The position numbers and the translations under genes are program-made. A stretch of DNA of 64,000 nt from Planctomycetota bacterium (GTDB lineage: Bacteria > Planctomycetota > Phycisphaerae > UBA1845 > UTPLA1), in the NCBI GenBank assembly GCA_016235815.1, contig JACRIM010000054.1, positions 1-64,000 of the forward strand, written 5' to 3'. Shown here piece after piece: positions 54,547 to 62,781 of this stretch. The notes beneath the pieces were generated by a model. The model saw only the letters and a program-made list of their open reading frames with translations. It had not been told where the DNA came from and ran no database searches. Each line of letters starts with the position of its first letter. Position 1 is the first letter of the stretch.

Positions 54547-55143
54547 CTACTCGTTTCTCGTATGCCTTGATGCGAGTTCGCCTGTAGCGTCGCTACGCGG
54601 AGTGCCACACTCCGGGCATCTACCGCTGACATTGCCAGTGAGGTTGTAGCCGCAAGTTTGACAGAATCCTTTTTGTTTGCGACTTAAATTACTGCGAATC
54701 CACAAAGTGGATACAGACAAGAGAAGGGGCAGCCATAGAGGGCACCGGGCAGTGGCAGTAACGCTGCAGCAGTATCGTCCTCGGGCAAACTCCGGTAACG
54801 TCAAACCGATTCTCTCTCTCCAAGAATTGCACCGTAGGTACTCGTTATCGTACGTGGCAAGCTGGGCGTGCTTGCAAATGAATTCAAAATTGTAGTCGAG
54901 AGAGTGAGAGTACATTACATCATATTCAATAGAATGATAGTAAAACCAAGCTTCGCCTCGTTCAAGCCCGATCCAGTATCTGTCGTCGCCTAGCCGGAAT
55001 GACACCGCGAATATTAGCGAGAATAGGTAGATGCCAATTTGCAATCGCACACATCTTGCGGCCAGCCGACGGAATCGACTCGGAGGAATCTGAAATGTAG
55101 AACCGGTTGATTCGATTGGCACTTCATTGGATGATATGCACAA
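54547..55143 (-). CDS. Membrane protein with planctomycete-type zinc ribbon (copy 2)
   Basis: A 198-residue protein with helices at ~38-55 and ~145-160 and the ribbon CQTCGYNLTGNVSGRCPECG at ~168-187, followed by a polar tail. The TTG at 55143 abuts the divergent dehydrogenase start; a GTG at 55122 is an alternative that would leave promoter room. Ribbon-coding DNA is clearly similar to that of copy 1, so the pair arose by duplication or domain spread. Function unknown. Confidence 0.7.
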   Translation of the reverse strand: MCISSNEVPIESTGSTFQIPPSRFRRLAARCVRLQIGIYLFSLIFAVSFRLGDDRYWIGLERGEAWFYYHSIEYDVMYSHSLDYNFEFICKHAQLATYDNEYLRCNSWRERIGLTLPEFARGRYCCSVTATARCPLWLPLLLSVSTLWIRSNLSRKQKGFCQTCGYNLTGNVSGRCPECGTPRSDATGELASRHTRNE

Positions 55144-56252
55144 TGAGCACTACAAAGTCAAACGCCGCCGTCATGTCCGCCTTCAATCAACCAATTGAAG
55201 TCCGCCCTCTCCCCCTCCCCGCCACCCTCGCCCCCGGTGACGTCCTCGTCCGCGTCACAATGGCCGGCGTCTGCGGCACCGATGTCCACCTCCACAAAGG
55301 CCAGCTCAACGTCCCCCTCCCGCTCATCATGGGCCACGAAACCATCGGCGAGATCGCGGCCGCGGGCGGCGAGGTCAACGACTGGCTCGGCAACACGCTC
55401 AACGTCGGCGACCGCGTCTCCTGGACCGTCGGCATGCCCTGCGGTACGTGTCGCTACTGCCGCTTTCACCGGCTACCCTCGCGCTGCCTGAATCGCAAGG
55501 CCTACGGCGTCAACACGCCCTGCGACTGCCCGCCACATCTGCTCGGCGGCTATGCCCAGCATCACCACCTCCGCGCCGGCACTGCGATCTTCAAACTGCC
55601 TGCCGACCTTGCCAGCGAGTCGCTCATCGGCGCGGGCTGCGCACTGGTCACGATGATTCATGCCTATGAGAAAATGCCGATCCGCTGGGCTGAGTCGTGC
55701 GTCATCCAAGGCGCGGGTCCGGTCGGCCTGGCCGCGCTGGCCATCGCCTCCGACGCCGGCGCACGACCGATCATCGTCATCGGCGGCCCGAAGGATCGGC
55801 TGGATCGGTGCAAGCGGTTCGGCGCGGATGTGCTGATCAACATCGATGAAGTGAAAGACGCCGACAAACGCCGCGGCATCGTGCTCGAACACACCAACGG
55901 CCTCGGCGCCGACGTCGTCATCGAATGCGTCGGCATCCCCACAGCCGTGCAGGAAGGCTGGCCCCTCGCCCGCGACGGCGGTCGGTACATGGTCCTCGGG
56001 CAGTACTGCGACGCGGGGCCGGTATCGCTAAATCCGCACCTCATCACGAAAAAAGAACTGGAGGTCTACGGTTCCTACGGCAGCGAGCCGCACCACTGGG
56101 CACGAGCGATCGAGTTCCTCCGTGCCCGAAAGGACCGCTACCCCTTCCACGAACTAATCACCCACCGCTTCAGCCTTGAACAAGTGAACGAAGCCCTCGA
56201 CGCAGTGGCAAGTTGGCGAACAGGCAAGGCCGTGATTTGCCCGAATGGTTAG
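55143..56252 (+). CDS. Zinc-dependent alcohol dehydrogenase family protein
   Basis: A 369-residue MDR protein: catalytic zinc motif GVCGTDVHLHKG and GHETIGEI, structural-zinc-like Cys cluster CGTCRYC...C, and the Rossmann GAGPVGLAALAIA. It should oxidise an alcohol or polyol with NAD(P); the substrate is unknown. ATG 55143 is used; ATG 55173 is possible. Codon use is more C-rich than its neighbours (for example runs of CTCCCC), hinting at a different origin. Confidence 0.88.
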   Translation: MSTTKSNAAVMSAFNQPIEVRPLPLPATLAPGDVLVRVTMAGVCGTDVHLHKGQLNVPLPLIMGHETIGEIAAAGGEVNDWLGNTLNVGDRVSWTVGMPCGTCRYCRFHRLPSRCLNRKAYGVNTPCDCPPHLLGGYAQHHHLRAGTAIFKLPADLASESLIGAGCALVTMIHAYEKMPIRWAESCVIQGAGPVGLAALAIASDAGARPIIVIGGPKDRLDRCKRFGADVLINIDEVKDADKRRGIVLEHTNGLGADVVIECVGIPTAVQEGWPLARDGGRYMVLGQYCDAGPVSLNPHLITKKELEVYGSYGSEPHHWARAIEFLRARKDRYPFHELITHRFSLEQVNEALDAVASWRTGKAVICPNG

Positions 56253-56896
56253 ATGCCTGGCGCGGGCATGGGTCGTCGTCCAAACCGTGTGACGAACCTC
56301 TTGTTAGTAGCCGGAATGAGATAATCAGAATTATCACTCCGAACTGCATACAGTTTATCAAATGTAGGACTGCAATACATTATTACCGGGCGATTCAATT
56401 GAAGCACACCATCGGCAAACGTTGCGGTGCGTTGCAAACGCCACCTGGACAGGCAGCCGCTAGTGTAGAATTCCACTCTATAAGAATTACCTGTCGCACG
56501 GCTCATTCTAAAGGTCGCTTGACAAAGTACGTCCCCAGGAATCCACACCTCATCAATAAGTGCATCTCCGTACAACCATTCTCCAGCGATGTCTAGCTGC
56601 GGATTGAGCTCGGCCACTTCAGGGGCGAACTCATTTTCCGGTTGCGACTCCCATTTGGATAATTCGTTTTCCATTTTTTCGGAAGCACGTCGCTCCATGG
56701 ATTTCACCCAATCCTCATCGCAACGTTTTGTCGTCGGAGCCGTGGACTGCGATTGTGGAACCGCGAGGCAGACAGGCGGTGGTTCTTGCTTAACTGTAGC
56801 CGGGCGAGTCGCGCATCCCTGCACTAGGGCGATGGCAGTGAGACAGGTGCAGAGAGTGATGATGCGGTGATTTCGTCGTGAAGTGAATGAGGACAC
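56249..56896 (-). CDS. Hypothetical lipoprotein
   Basis: A 215-residue protein with signal sequence and lipobox LVQGC near residue 28, a Pro/Gln-rich linker, a helical segment (~65-85) and a beta-rich end. No family recognised. It starts with GTG 56896 inside the DUF2442 gene (73-nt same-strand overlap) and its stop overlaps the dehydrogenase stop by 4 nt. Confidence 0.62.
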   Translation of the reverse strand: MSSFTSRRNHRIITLCTCLTAIALVQGCATRPATVKQEPPPVCLAVPQSQSTAPTTKRCDEDWVKSMERRASEKMENELSKWESQPENEFAPEVAELNPQLDIAGEWLYGDALIDEVWIPGDVLCQATFRMSRATGNSYRVEFYTSGCLSRWRLQRTATFADGVLQLNRPVIMYCSPTFDKLYAVRSDNSDYLIPATNKRFVTRFGRRPMPAPGI

Positions 56897-57096
56897 AGGT
56901 CAATTCCTCCCGGCCAGCAGACCGCCCCAGTCGTGGCATCAATCGACACTTGCTCAAAAAAACCGGGCTGTGTCCATGCAGAAAAGACACCTTGCCCCAG
57001 GAGGTCGGACAAATCCACCACGCCGGCTACCCCATCGCCGAAGTGGAGTTGCAGGCGGAATCCCGGTAATGGTGTTGCTTTCACGATACGGTACAT
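56824..57096 (-). CDS. DUF2442 protein
   Basis: A 90-residue protein matching DUF2442: FRLQLHFGDGVAGVVDLSDLLG, FFEQVSIDATTGAVCWPGGIDLCPHSL. DUF2442 and DUF4160 genes are commonly adjacent and resemble toxin-antitoxin modules, but activity is not proven. It follows the DUF4160 stop by 11 nt. The last 13 residues extend beyond the usual family end. Confidence 0.85.
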   Translation of the reverse strand: MYRIVKATPLPGFRLQLHFGDGVAGVVDLSDLLGQGVFSAWTQPGFFEQVSIDATTGAVCWPGGIDLCPHSLHDEITASSLSAPVSLPSP

Positions 57097-57107
57097 AGGC
57101 GAATATT

Positions 57108-57368
57108 CTAGGGCAGTGGGGTAATCCGATCCAAGGGAAGGGCTTCGTGTGCCTGATTCCAGGCCGCCATGAGTTCAGTCGCGTGCAATCCTGCCCACTC
57201 TCGAACCATTGCCATCGCCCGCGGAGGAAGCCGCCCGACAAGAACTTCCCCATTGTCGATTCGTATTTCGGCCTCGTCGCCGCCATAGAGCGCGTGAAAG
57301 TGTGGCGGAGAATGATCGCGGTAATACAGGTAGATCGAAATACCGTAAAAGAAGCTGACCTGTGGCTT
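57108..57368 (-). pseudogene. DUF4160 gene lacking a start codon
   Basis: An intact 86-codon frame encodes a full DUF4160 protein: PQVSFFYGISIYLYYRDHSPPHFHALYGG, DEAEIRIDNGEVLVGRLPPRAMAMVREWAGLH. Where relatives start with Met-Pro, the codon at 57368-57366 is AAG, and an in-frame TAA lies 12 nt further upstream (57383-57381), with no ATG, GTG or TTG between it and the conserved FYGI motif. Either the ATG has mutated to AAG and the gene is silent, or a rare start codon is used. Operon partner is DUF2442. Confidence 0.75.
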
Positions 57369-57390
57369 GGTGGTATTACCTTATGACCCT

Positions 57391-57414
57391 TTTATATCGG
57401 GAGATAGTACTATC
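57391..57414 (-). promoter_or_regulatory. Promoter-operator of the DUF4160-DUF2442 pair
   Basis: On the minus strand TATAAA (57396-57391) is a good -10 box about 23 nt before the lost start. Just upstream is a perfect 12-nt palindrome GATAGTACTATC (57403-57414) placed where a repressor could cover the promoter, as in autoregulated toxin-antitoxin operons. No matching -35 at 17 nt was found. Confidence 0.4.
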
Positions 57415-57568
57415 AACCCCGCCCGATAACTTGCCACAACCCCATTCACGCGCCAGACCGATCCCCCTGATTTATTCAGACGCACCCCGGCCGTGCCGAA
57501 GGAGAGGATGCATTGCATCGGGCGCGTTCCTCGCCGAGCGCGACTCCGTGACGTAAGGGGCGTGCATC

Positions 57569-58276
57569 GTGAAAAACTCCGTCAAGCTCGACGCCGACGC
57601 GGCCAACCAAACACTCGATTCCGCTATTCGCACGCAGGCGCAGATCGTGCTCGAATCGCCGCAGTGGGATAGCGTCACCCTGAACGGCTACCTCATCTCC
57701 GGCGACGACAAAGCCCTGCTGATGGAGCTGACCGGCAAGCCAAAGATTCGCCTTGGCGCGCTTCCAAACTCCTCCTGTCAGGCCCAGCTTTATGCCGAGC
57801 AGCGGTACGTCTTCGAAACGAAGATTAGCGCCACGCCGCAGTGGGGCGCAACCCAGGCCATTGCCATCGAACGACCGACGACGCTGCGAGTCCTCGATCG
57901 ACGGCAGTTCGCCCGGGTACGGCTCGCCCCGTCGTCCACGGTGAAGCTCGAGTGGACAAGCGACGGGCTTGCACGCCGCTACACAGCGACACTCCTCAAT
58001 ATCAGTCCAGATGGCCTGGCCTGCCGCGTGGAGGCACCGGTCGCAGAATCCATTGAAGCCGGCGGCATCCTGACAAGTCGATTCACGCTGCCGCAGACAG
58101 AATCCACATTCAACGTGGAGTCCAGCGTTTTGAACAAGACGCCCACAGGTGAAGGCCCGTTCATTCTTGGGCTGCAGTTTGTGCGGTCGCAGCGAAACAA
58201 TGAAGAGTTGCTGCGACTGCGAAAGACCTTGGCTGGCCGGTCGCCGGTTGCGACTGCCGTGGAGACCTTCGCGTGA
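57569..58276 (+). CDS. PilZ-domain c-di-GMP-binding protein 1
   Basis: A 235-residue protein with an N-terminal YcgR-like beta domain (~30-110) and a C-terminal PilZ domain (~112-235). RRQFARVRL supplies the RxxxR c-di-GMP motif and NISPDG the (D/N)xSxxG motif, so ligand binding is likely. It may control motility or surface processes. Coupled to the next gene by a GTGA overlap at 58273. Confidence 0.86.
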   Translation: MKNSVKLDADAANQTLDSAIRTQAQIVLESPQWDSVTLNGYLISGDDKALLMELTGKPKIRLGALPNSSCQAQLYAEQRYVFETKISATPQWGATQAIAIERPTTLRVLDRRQFARVRLAPSSTVKLEWTSDGLARRYTATLLNISPDGLACRVEAPVAESIEAGGILTSRFTLPQTESTFNVESSVLNKTPTGEGPFILGLQFVRSQRNNEELLRLRKTLAGRSPVATAVETFA

Positions 58277-59046
58277 CACCCGCCCCCGCATCGTCTTCGT
58301 CAACGCAAATCAGCGCCATCGATTGGGCCGTCGCGAACGAGGCAGCGCTTAACGTGAGCGTTCTAACCGAGGACCGGTTCAACAACATGCGCTCGCAGTT
58401 GGTGGGGCAGGATAATGCGAAGGGCCTTCTTCAAATTCTGTATCCAATATCGAATGACCATCAGACGCCGCCGGAGTTCACCGTCGGCACCGAACTGGGA
58501 ATCTCCTTCCGACGCGGTCACAAGAAGTGTCTCTTCGTATCATGTGTGATGACGCGACAGTCGGCGACGCTCCCCGATGGCCGAACGGTTGATACGCTGG
58601 TGGTGAAAACGCCCGGCGAGATTCGGGAAATGCAGCGACGGCTGTACCAGCGCGTCACCGTGCCCGATGATCGACTCGTGCCGTGCAAGCTTTGGCAGGG
58701 CGAATGCCACCGCGGCGTCGGCTGGCCGGTCTGCGCGGGGCGGGTGAGCAACATTTCCCTCGGCGGCGTTTTGTTGGACATCCGGGCCGTACACAATCCG
58801 CGCCTGACCGTTGGCGAGGTGGTGGGCGTCGAATTCACGGTTCAGACCAATGCGACTCCGTTGGTTGCGACCGGGCAGTATCGCCATTGCTCGCTCTTGG
58901 GTACCGATCGGCTCGGCATTGGCGTTCAGTTCATCGGTTTGGAAAAGGAAACCTCGGGCCGGGCCACGCTTACCCAGATCGCCGAGTTCATCCGCGAACT
59001 TCGAAAGCCTTCATCGTATTCACATCCGGCTCCGTATGCCGAGTAA
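58273..59046 (+). CDS. PilZ-domain c-di-GMP-binding protein 2
   Basis: A 257-residue protein of the same layout: N-terminal YcgR-like region, then PilZ with RRLYQRVTV (RxxxR) and NISLGG (NxSxGG). It starts at GTG 58273 overlapping the first PilZ gene. Two coupled PilZ receptors suggest a heteromeric or antagonistic pair, which is inference. Confidence 0.84.
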   Translation: MTPAPASSSSTQISAIDWAVANEAALNVSVLTEDRFNNMRSQLVGQDNAKGLLQILYPISNDHQTPPEFTVGTELGISFRRGHKKCLFVSCVMTRQSATLPDGRTVDTLVVKTPGEIREMQRRLYQRVTVPDDRLVPCKLWQGECHRGVGWPVCAGRVSNISLGGVLLDIRAVHNPRLTVGEVVGVEFTVQTNATPLVATGQYRHCSLLGTDRLGIGVQFIGLEKETSGRATLTQIAEFIRELRKPSSYSHPAPYAE

Positions 59047-59372
59047 ACCCGGTCGCGCAATCTCCGCGCGAGCCGCGCAGACATGGCATGCCAAAACACG
59101 GCCATAGGTTGGATTGAGCAGGATGGGGGAGAAATGTGCGCGCAAAAAAAGAGGATCCGAGCTCGCCGTTACTCGGACCCTCCAAGCCAGGCTGGTGCGC
59201 CTAACGGCGCAAGACCCACAGCCTCGGGTTAACTATCGGCGGCGGTCTTTACGCTCTTGAACCTTCTTATCGCTCGATAACAATGCGCGGTATTTTGCGG
59301 ATTTACTCGGACCTGCGCGCTTATCGGAGCGCAATTTGACGCGCACAATTCGGCGCGGCAGACTGCACCTCC
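59047..59372. other. Intergenic region after the PilZ pair
   Basis: These 326 nt have no credible protein gene. They hold a minus-strand terminator (59144-59182) and a nested hairpin: AGGCTG (59189-59194) with CAGCCT (59219-59224) enclosing TGCGCC (59196-59201) with GGCGCA (59206-59211). Together they could mark a small RNA on the minus strand or a structured plus-strand 3' end. Confidence 0.5.
59144..59182 (-). terminator. Minus-strand rho-independent terminator without a gene
   Basis: Bases 59151-59161 pair with 59172-59182 (11-bp stem, one mismatch, 10-nt loop). Read on the minus strand it is followed by seven T (59150-59144). No minus-strand gene lies to its right before glmS, so what it terminates is unclear. 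Confidence 0.6.
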
Positions 59373-59966
59373 ATGTCGCATATCCGCCGTGCATCCGGCT
59401 TGTACCTTTATGCAGTGCTCACCTCGTCTACAATTCTTTCATCCTGCGGCGATGACTCAGAAATGCCGCCGCCGCCCGACGAGCCGGCCGCGAAGACCAC
59501 AGCGGAAATGGCCGGCATCAAGCCCATCGAGTTTGATCCGAGACGATGCATCGTCATCAAGGCCGATCGCACGATTACGCTGGCAAACCTCATCTTCGTG
59601 ATACAGGGCGATCCGCGGGACGGTGAATCGATCGGCGTGACGCTGACCGTTTCCCGTCCTGCACCCGATGGTTCTCGGATGACGTTTGGAGCCATCGAAA
59701 ATGTGGCAAGCCCGGAGGATTTGGTCAAGATTCCGCTCCGCTTCGGCGGGGCGTCGATTCTCGATCCGATGGGCGACGGAATCTTCACGACGATGGCGTT
59801 CTATCAGCCGAAATTCGCAACGATCAAGGTCACGTCGGTGGAAAAAGACGAGGTTCGCGGCGTGGTGAGCGGAGAGTTCTATCGATTCAGCCTGGCAACG
59901 CCGTTGGCGAAACCATCGGTGATCAAGCTGTCGGGCGACTTTGTTGCTGCTCGAATCGATCGGTAA
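59373..59966 (+). CDS. Hypothetical lipoprotein
   Basis: A 197-residue exported protein with lipobox ILSSC around residue 25 and an acidic Pro-rich spacer (DDSEMPPPPDEP). The rest is a single beta-rich domain with no recognised family. It stands alone between the PilZ pair and a VOC-family gene. Confidence 0.72.
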   Translation: MSHIRRASGLYLYAVLTSSTILSSCGDDSEMPPPPDEPAAKTTAEMAGIKPIEFDPRRCIVIKADRTITLANLIFVIQGDPRDGESIGVTLTVSRPAPDGSRMTFGAIENVASPEDLVKIPLRFGGASILDPMGDGIFTTMAFYQPKFATIKVTSVEKDEVRGVVSGEFYRFSLATPLAKPSVIKLSGDFVAARIDR

Positions 59967-60016
59967 TCGGTGGGGGGCACGGGCTGCGGTTAATATTGCG
60001 CGAAGGGAGGCAATAA

Positions 60017-60418
60017 ATGAGTGCGAGGCTATTTCGTGTCATCGTGCCGGTGTCCGACATTGATCAGGCCGCCTCGTTCTATTCACGGGTGCTCGGAGTG
60101 TCGGGCATGCGAGTATCGAATGGGCGACACTATTTTGACTGCGGAGGCGTGATCCTTGCCTGCTTTGATCCCGCAGCGGACGGCGATGGCTACACCCCGG
60201 CTCCGAATCCCGAATGGCTGTATTTCGCAGTGGATGACATCAAGGCGACGTTTGCGTCTTGCCAAGCGGCCGGGGCAACGTTCTGCAAGGAAGAAGTCCA
60301 CGGGGCGGCATCCGGCGAAATCGTCACCCGTCCATGGGGCGAGCGATCGTTTTACATCCACGATCCGTTTGGCAACAAGATTTGCTTCGTGGACAGTGCC
60401 ACCGTGTTTCGCGGTTAG
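60017..60418 (+). CDS. VOC-superfamily (glyoxalase/bleomycin resistance-like) protein
   Basis: A 133-residue vicinal-oxygen-chelate protein: VPVSDIDQAASFYSRVLGV start, YFAVDDIKATFASCQAAGA, and the end ERSFYIHDPFGNKICFVD. Metal-site residues are incomplete to judge; the role could be lyase, dioxygenase-like or binding. GGGAGG precedes ATG 60017. Converges on glmS. Confidence 0.85.
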   Translation: MSARLFRVIVPVSDIDQAASFYSRVLGVSGMRVSNGRHYFDCGGVILACFDPAADGDGYTPAPNPEWLYFAVDDIKATFASCQAAGATFCKEEVHGAASGEIVTRPWGERSFYIHDPFGNKICFVDSATVFRG

Positions 60419-60433
60419 CGCCGGTGCGTTTGC

Positions 60434-62257
60434 CTATTCGACCGTCACGCTCTTCGCCAAATTACGCGGCTTGTCCACGTCGCATCCACGCAGCACCGCG
60501 GCGTGATAGGCCAGCAATTGCAGCGGGATTATCGTGACCAGCGGTTGCAGCGGCTCGGGCACATCGGGAACGTAGAAAACATGCTCCGCGAGGCTTGCGA
60601 TGTCCTTGTCGCCTTCCGTGGCAACGGCAATCACGCGACCGCTGCGCGCCCGGACTTCCTCGATATTGCTGATGACCTTGTCATACTGGCTGTTCTTCGT
60701 GGCGATAAAGACGACCGGCATGTCCTTGGTGATAAGTGCGATGGGGCCGTGCTTCATCTCGGCGGCAGGCATGCCCTCGGCGTGGATGTACGAGATTTCC
60801 TTAAGCTTGAGCGCGCCCTCCAGTGCCGTCGGGTAGTTGTAGCCCCGGCCAAGATACAGCCAGTTCTCAGAGTCCTTGAACTTGTCAGCAACAACGCGGA
60901 TTTCGGCGCTTTGCTGCGTGATTTGGCGCACCTTTTCAGGAATGGAGTCGAGGGCCTCGATGTAAGCCTGAAGGTCCGGCTGCGAGAGATGCCGTCGGCG
61001 GCCCAGATAAAGTGCGATCATGGTGAGCACTAGCACCTGGCCGATGTAAGCCTTCGTGCTGGCGACGCCGATTTCGGGTCCGACGTGCAGATATACGCCG
61101 GCGTCGGTTTCTCGTGCAATCGTCGATCCGACTACGTTGACCGCACCGATGGCGAGCGCTCCCTTGTCACGCGCCTCGCGCAGTGCAGCGAGGGTATCAG
61201 CCGTTTCGCCCGATTGACTAATTGCGATGACAACGGTCCCCGGCTCAATGATCGGATTTCGATAGCGAAACTCGGATGCGTATTCGACTTCCGCCGGGAT
61301 GCGGGCAAGGTCTTCAAACAGATACTCGCCGATCAACCCCGCGTGCCATGCGGTGCCGCAGCCGGTAAGGATGAATCGCTTCGTGCGTACCAACTCGCGC
61401 GTGAGATTCGCCAGGCCACCGAGGTGGATGCGGCCATCGCTCACCGTAACGCGCCCGCGCATGCAGTCGGCCATCGCCGCGGGCTGCTCGAGGATTTCCT
61501 TGAGCATGAAGTGCTCATGGCCGCTGAGTTCGATGTCCTCAAGCGTGATCTCAAGCTCGGTGACTTCCTTATTCACCGGCATGGCGTCGAGCGTCGTCGT
61601 CTTGAAACCATCATCCCACACCACGGCCATTTCCCCATCGTTGAGGTAGATGACCTGCGTGGTGTGTTGCACAATCGCTGCCGCATCGGACGCAACAACG
61701 TATTCGCCGTCACCGACGCCGATGATCAGCGGGCTGCCCTTGCGTGCCGCAACAATCTTGCCTGGCTCCTCAGAACAGACGACGGCAATGCCATAGGTGC
61801 CGCGAACGTCCTGAAGGGCGGTGCGAACCGCTGTCTCCAAATCCTTCGTGTAGAAGTGCCCGATCAGCTGGACCAGCACTTCGGTGTCGGTTTCGCTCTT
61901 GAACTCGACCCCGCGATGTTCGAGGTACGTTCGCAGGGCCTTGTAGTTTTCGATGATGCCGTTGTGGATTAATGCAATGCGGCCGGATGCATCCGTATGC
62001 GGGTGGGCGTTGACGTCGTTGGGCGCGCCGTGAGTGGCCCATCGTGTGTGGGCCATGCCGCAGGTGCCGCGAAGGTCATCATGGGTGATCAAATTCTCAA
62101 GGACGCTGATTCGTCCAGCGGACTTTCTGACCTTCAGACCATTATTCACAATAGCGATACCGGCGGAGTCGTAGCCGCGGTACTCAAGACGCTTGAGACC
62201 TTCGATCAGGATGGGCCGGGCGTCTCGAAAACCGGTATAGGCCACAATTCCACACAT
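60434..62257 (-). CDS. glmS: Glutamine-fructose-6-phosphate aminotransferase
   Basis: A 607-residue enzyme making glucosamine-6-phosphate for cell envelope sugars. After Met removal Cys2 (CGIVAYTG) is the glutaminase nucleophile; RRLEYRGYDSAGIA-type and HTRWATHGAPNDVNAHPH are glutaminase motifs; two SIS domains follow (GCGTAWHAGL, SQSGETADTLAAL) and the end KPRNLAKSVTVE is canonical. GGAG lies 6 nt before ATG. No glmS ribozyme is evident in the leader. Confidence 0.97.
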   Translation of the reverse strand: MCGIVAYTGFRDARPILIEGLKRLEYRGYDSAGIAIVNNGLKVRKSAGRISVLENLITHDDLRGTCGMAHTRWATHGAPNDVNAHPHTDASGRIALIHNGIIENYKALRTYLEHRGVEFKSETDTEVLVQLIGHFYTKDLETAVRTALQDVRGTYGIAVVCSEEPGKIVAARKGSPLIIGVGDGEYVVASDAAAIVQHTTQVIYLNDGEMAVVWDDGFKTTTLDAMPVNKEVTELEITLEDIELSGHEHFMLKEILEQPAAMADCMRGRVTVSDGRIHLGGLANLTRELVRTKRFILTGCGTAWHAGLIGEYLFEDLARIPAEVEYASEFRYRNPIIEPGTVVIAISQSGETADTLAALREARDKGALAIGAVNVVGSTIARETDAGVYLHVGPEIGVASTKAYIGQVLVLTMIALYLGRRRHLSQPDLQAYIEALDSIPEKVRQITQQSAEIRVVADKFKDSENWLYLGRGYNYPTALEGALKLKEISYIHAEGMPAAEMKHGPIALITKDMPVVFIATKNSQYDKVISNIEEVRARSGRVIAVATEGDKDIASLAEHVFYVPDVPEPLQPLVTIIPLQLLAYHAAVLRGCDVDKPRNLAKSVTVE

Positions 62258-62636
62258 AAACTACTCCAAGCGGGCAGGCAATCGGCCTACATCCGCGATA
62301 GGTCTATCGGCCGACCTTAGGCAGGCGCGAGCACCCGATTCTAGGGCATTCCTCAATAGGCGTAGACATTGGATGCGCTGTGCGAGTTGGTACGAACGAC
62401 GCGATTCCGAGGTTCCGATTGCTTTCGTTCGAATCCTCAAGCCCCTATAGTCGGAATGTTGCCGTAACTCACGGCCTGACAGTAAGTTATGCGCAATCGT
62501 CGAAAAGCACAAAGTACGGGTCATTGGTTTTTTGCCTCAGGATTCATTTTCGGTCGCGATTGATAGCGTCTCGTTCAGTGCGCATTCACGGACGATGCGT
62601 GATTTGACGGCCATGCTAGAATCCGCATTCCGACTT
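62258..62636. other. Intergenic region between glmS and tRNA-Arg
   Basis: A 379-nt spacer with promoters for glmS (minus) and the tRNA (plus). Only an extended -10 element next to the tRNA can be named. No protein gene is credible here. Confidence 0.6.
62614..62622 (+). promoter_or_regulatory. Extended -10 promoter of tRNA-Arg
   Basis: TGCTAGAAT combines the TGn extension with TAGAAT (5/6 of TATAAT), 14 nt before the mature tRNA 5' end, the usual place. An upstream TTGACG (62604) is only 7 nt away and cannot be its -35. Confidence 0.5.
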
Positions 62637-62710
62637 GCGCCTGTAGCTCAATTGGACAGAGCATCAGACTTCGGATCTGAGGGTTGGGGGTTCGACTCCC
62701 TCCGGGCGCG
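62637..62710 (+). tRNA. tRNA-Arg (anticodon UCG)
   Basis: Full cloverleaf: acceptor GCGCCTG/CGGGCGC, D-arm GCTC...GAGC, anticodon stem TCAGA/TCTGA with loop CTTCGGA (anticodon TCG), T-arm GGGGG-TTCGACT-CCCTC, discriminator G at 62710. CCA is not encoded. It reads CGA and, by wobble, other CGN codons. Confidence 0.96.
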
Positions 62711-62713
62711 TTA

Positions 62714-62741
62714 CGACTCGTTTCGCGAGTCGACTTTTCTT
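62714..62741 (+). terminator. Rho-independent terminator after tRNA-Arg
   Basis: CGACTCG (62714-62720) and CGAGTCG (62726-62732) form a 7-bp stem with a 5-nt loop, followed by TTTTCTT (62735-62741). It ends the single-tRNA transcript. Confidence 0.87.
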
Positions 62742-62781
62742 CGTTTGCGTGCACAGATTTGGCTGGACCCTTGGGCGCGCG

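Noticed and set aside
59189-59224. c-di-GMP (GEMM-type) riboswitch beside the PilZ genes
   Set aside because: The nested hairpin lacks the conserved GEMM core sequences and lies after, not before, the PilZ genes.
62258-62340. glmS ribozyme in the glmS leader
   Set aside because: The conserved ribozyme core was not seen upstream of the start codon, and only a short leader with GGAG is visible.
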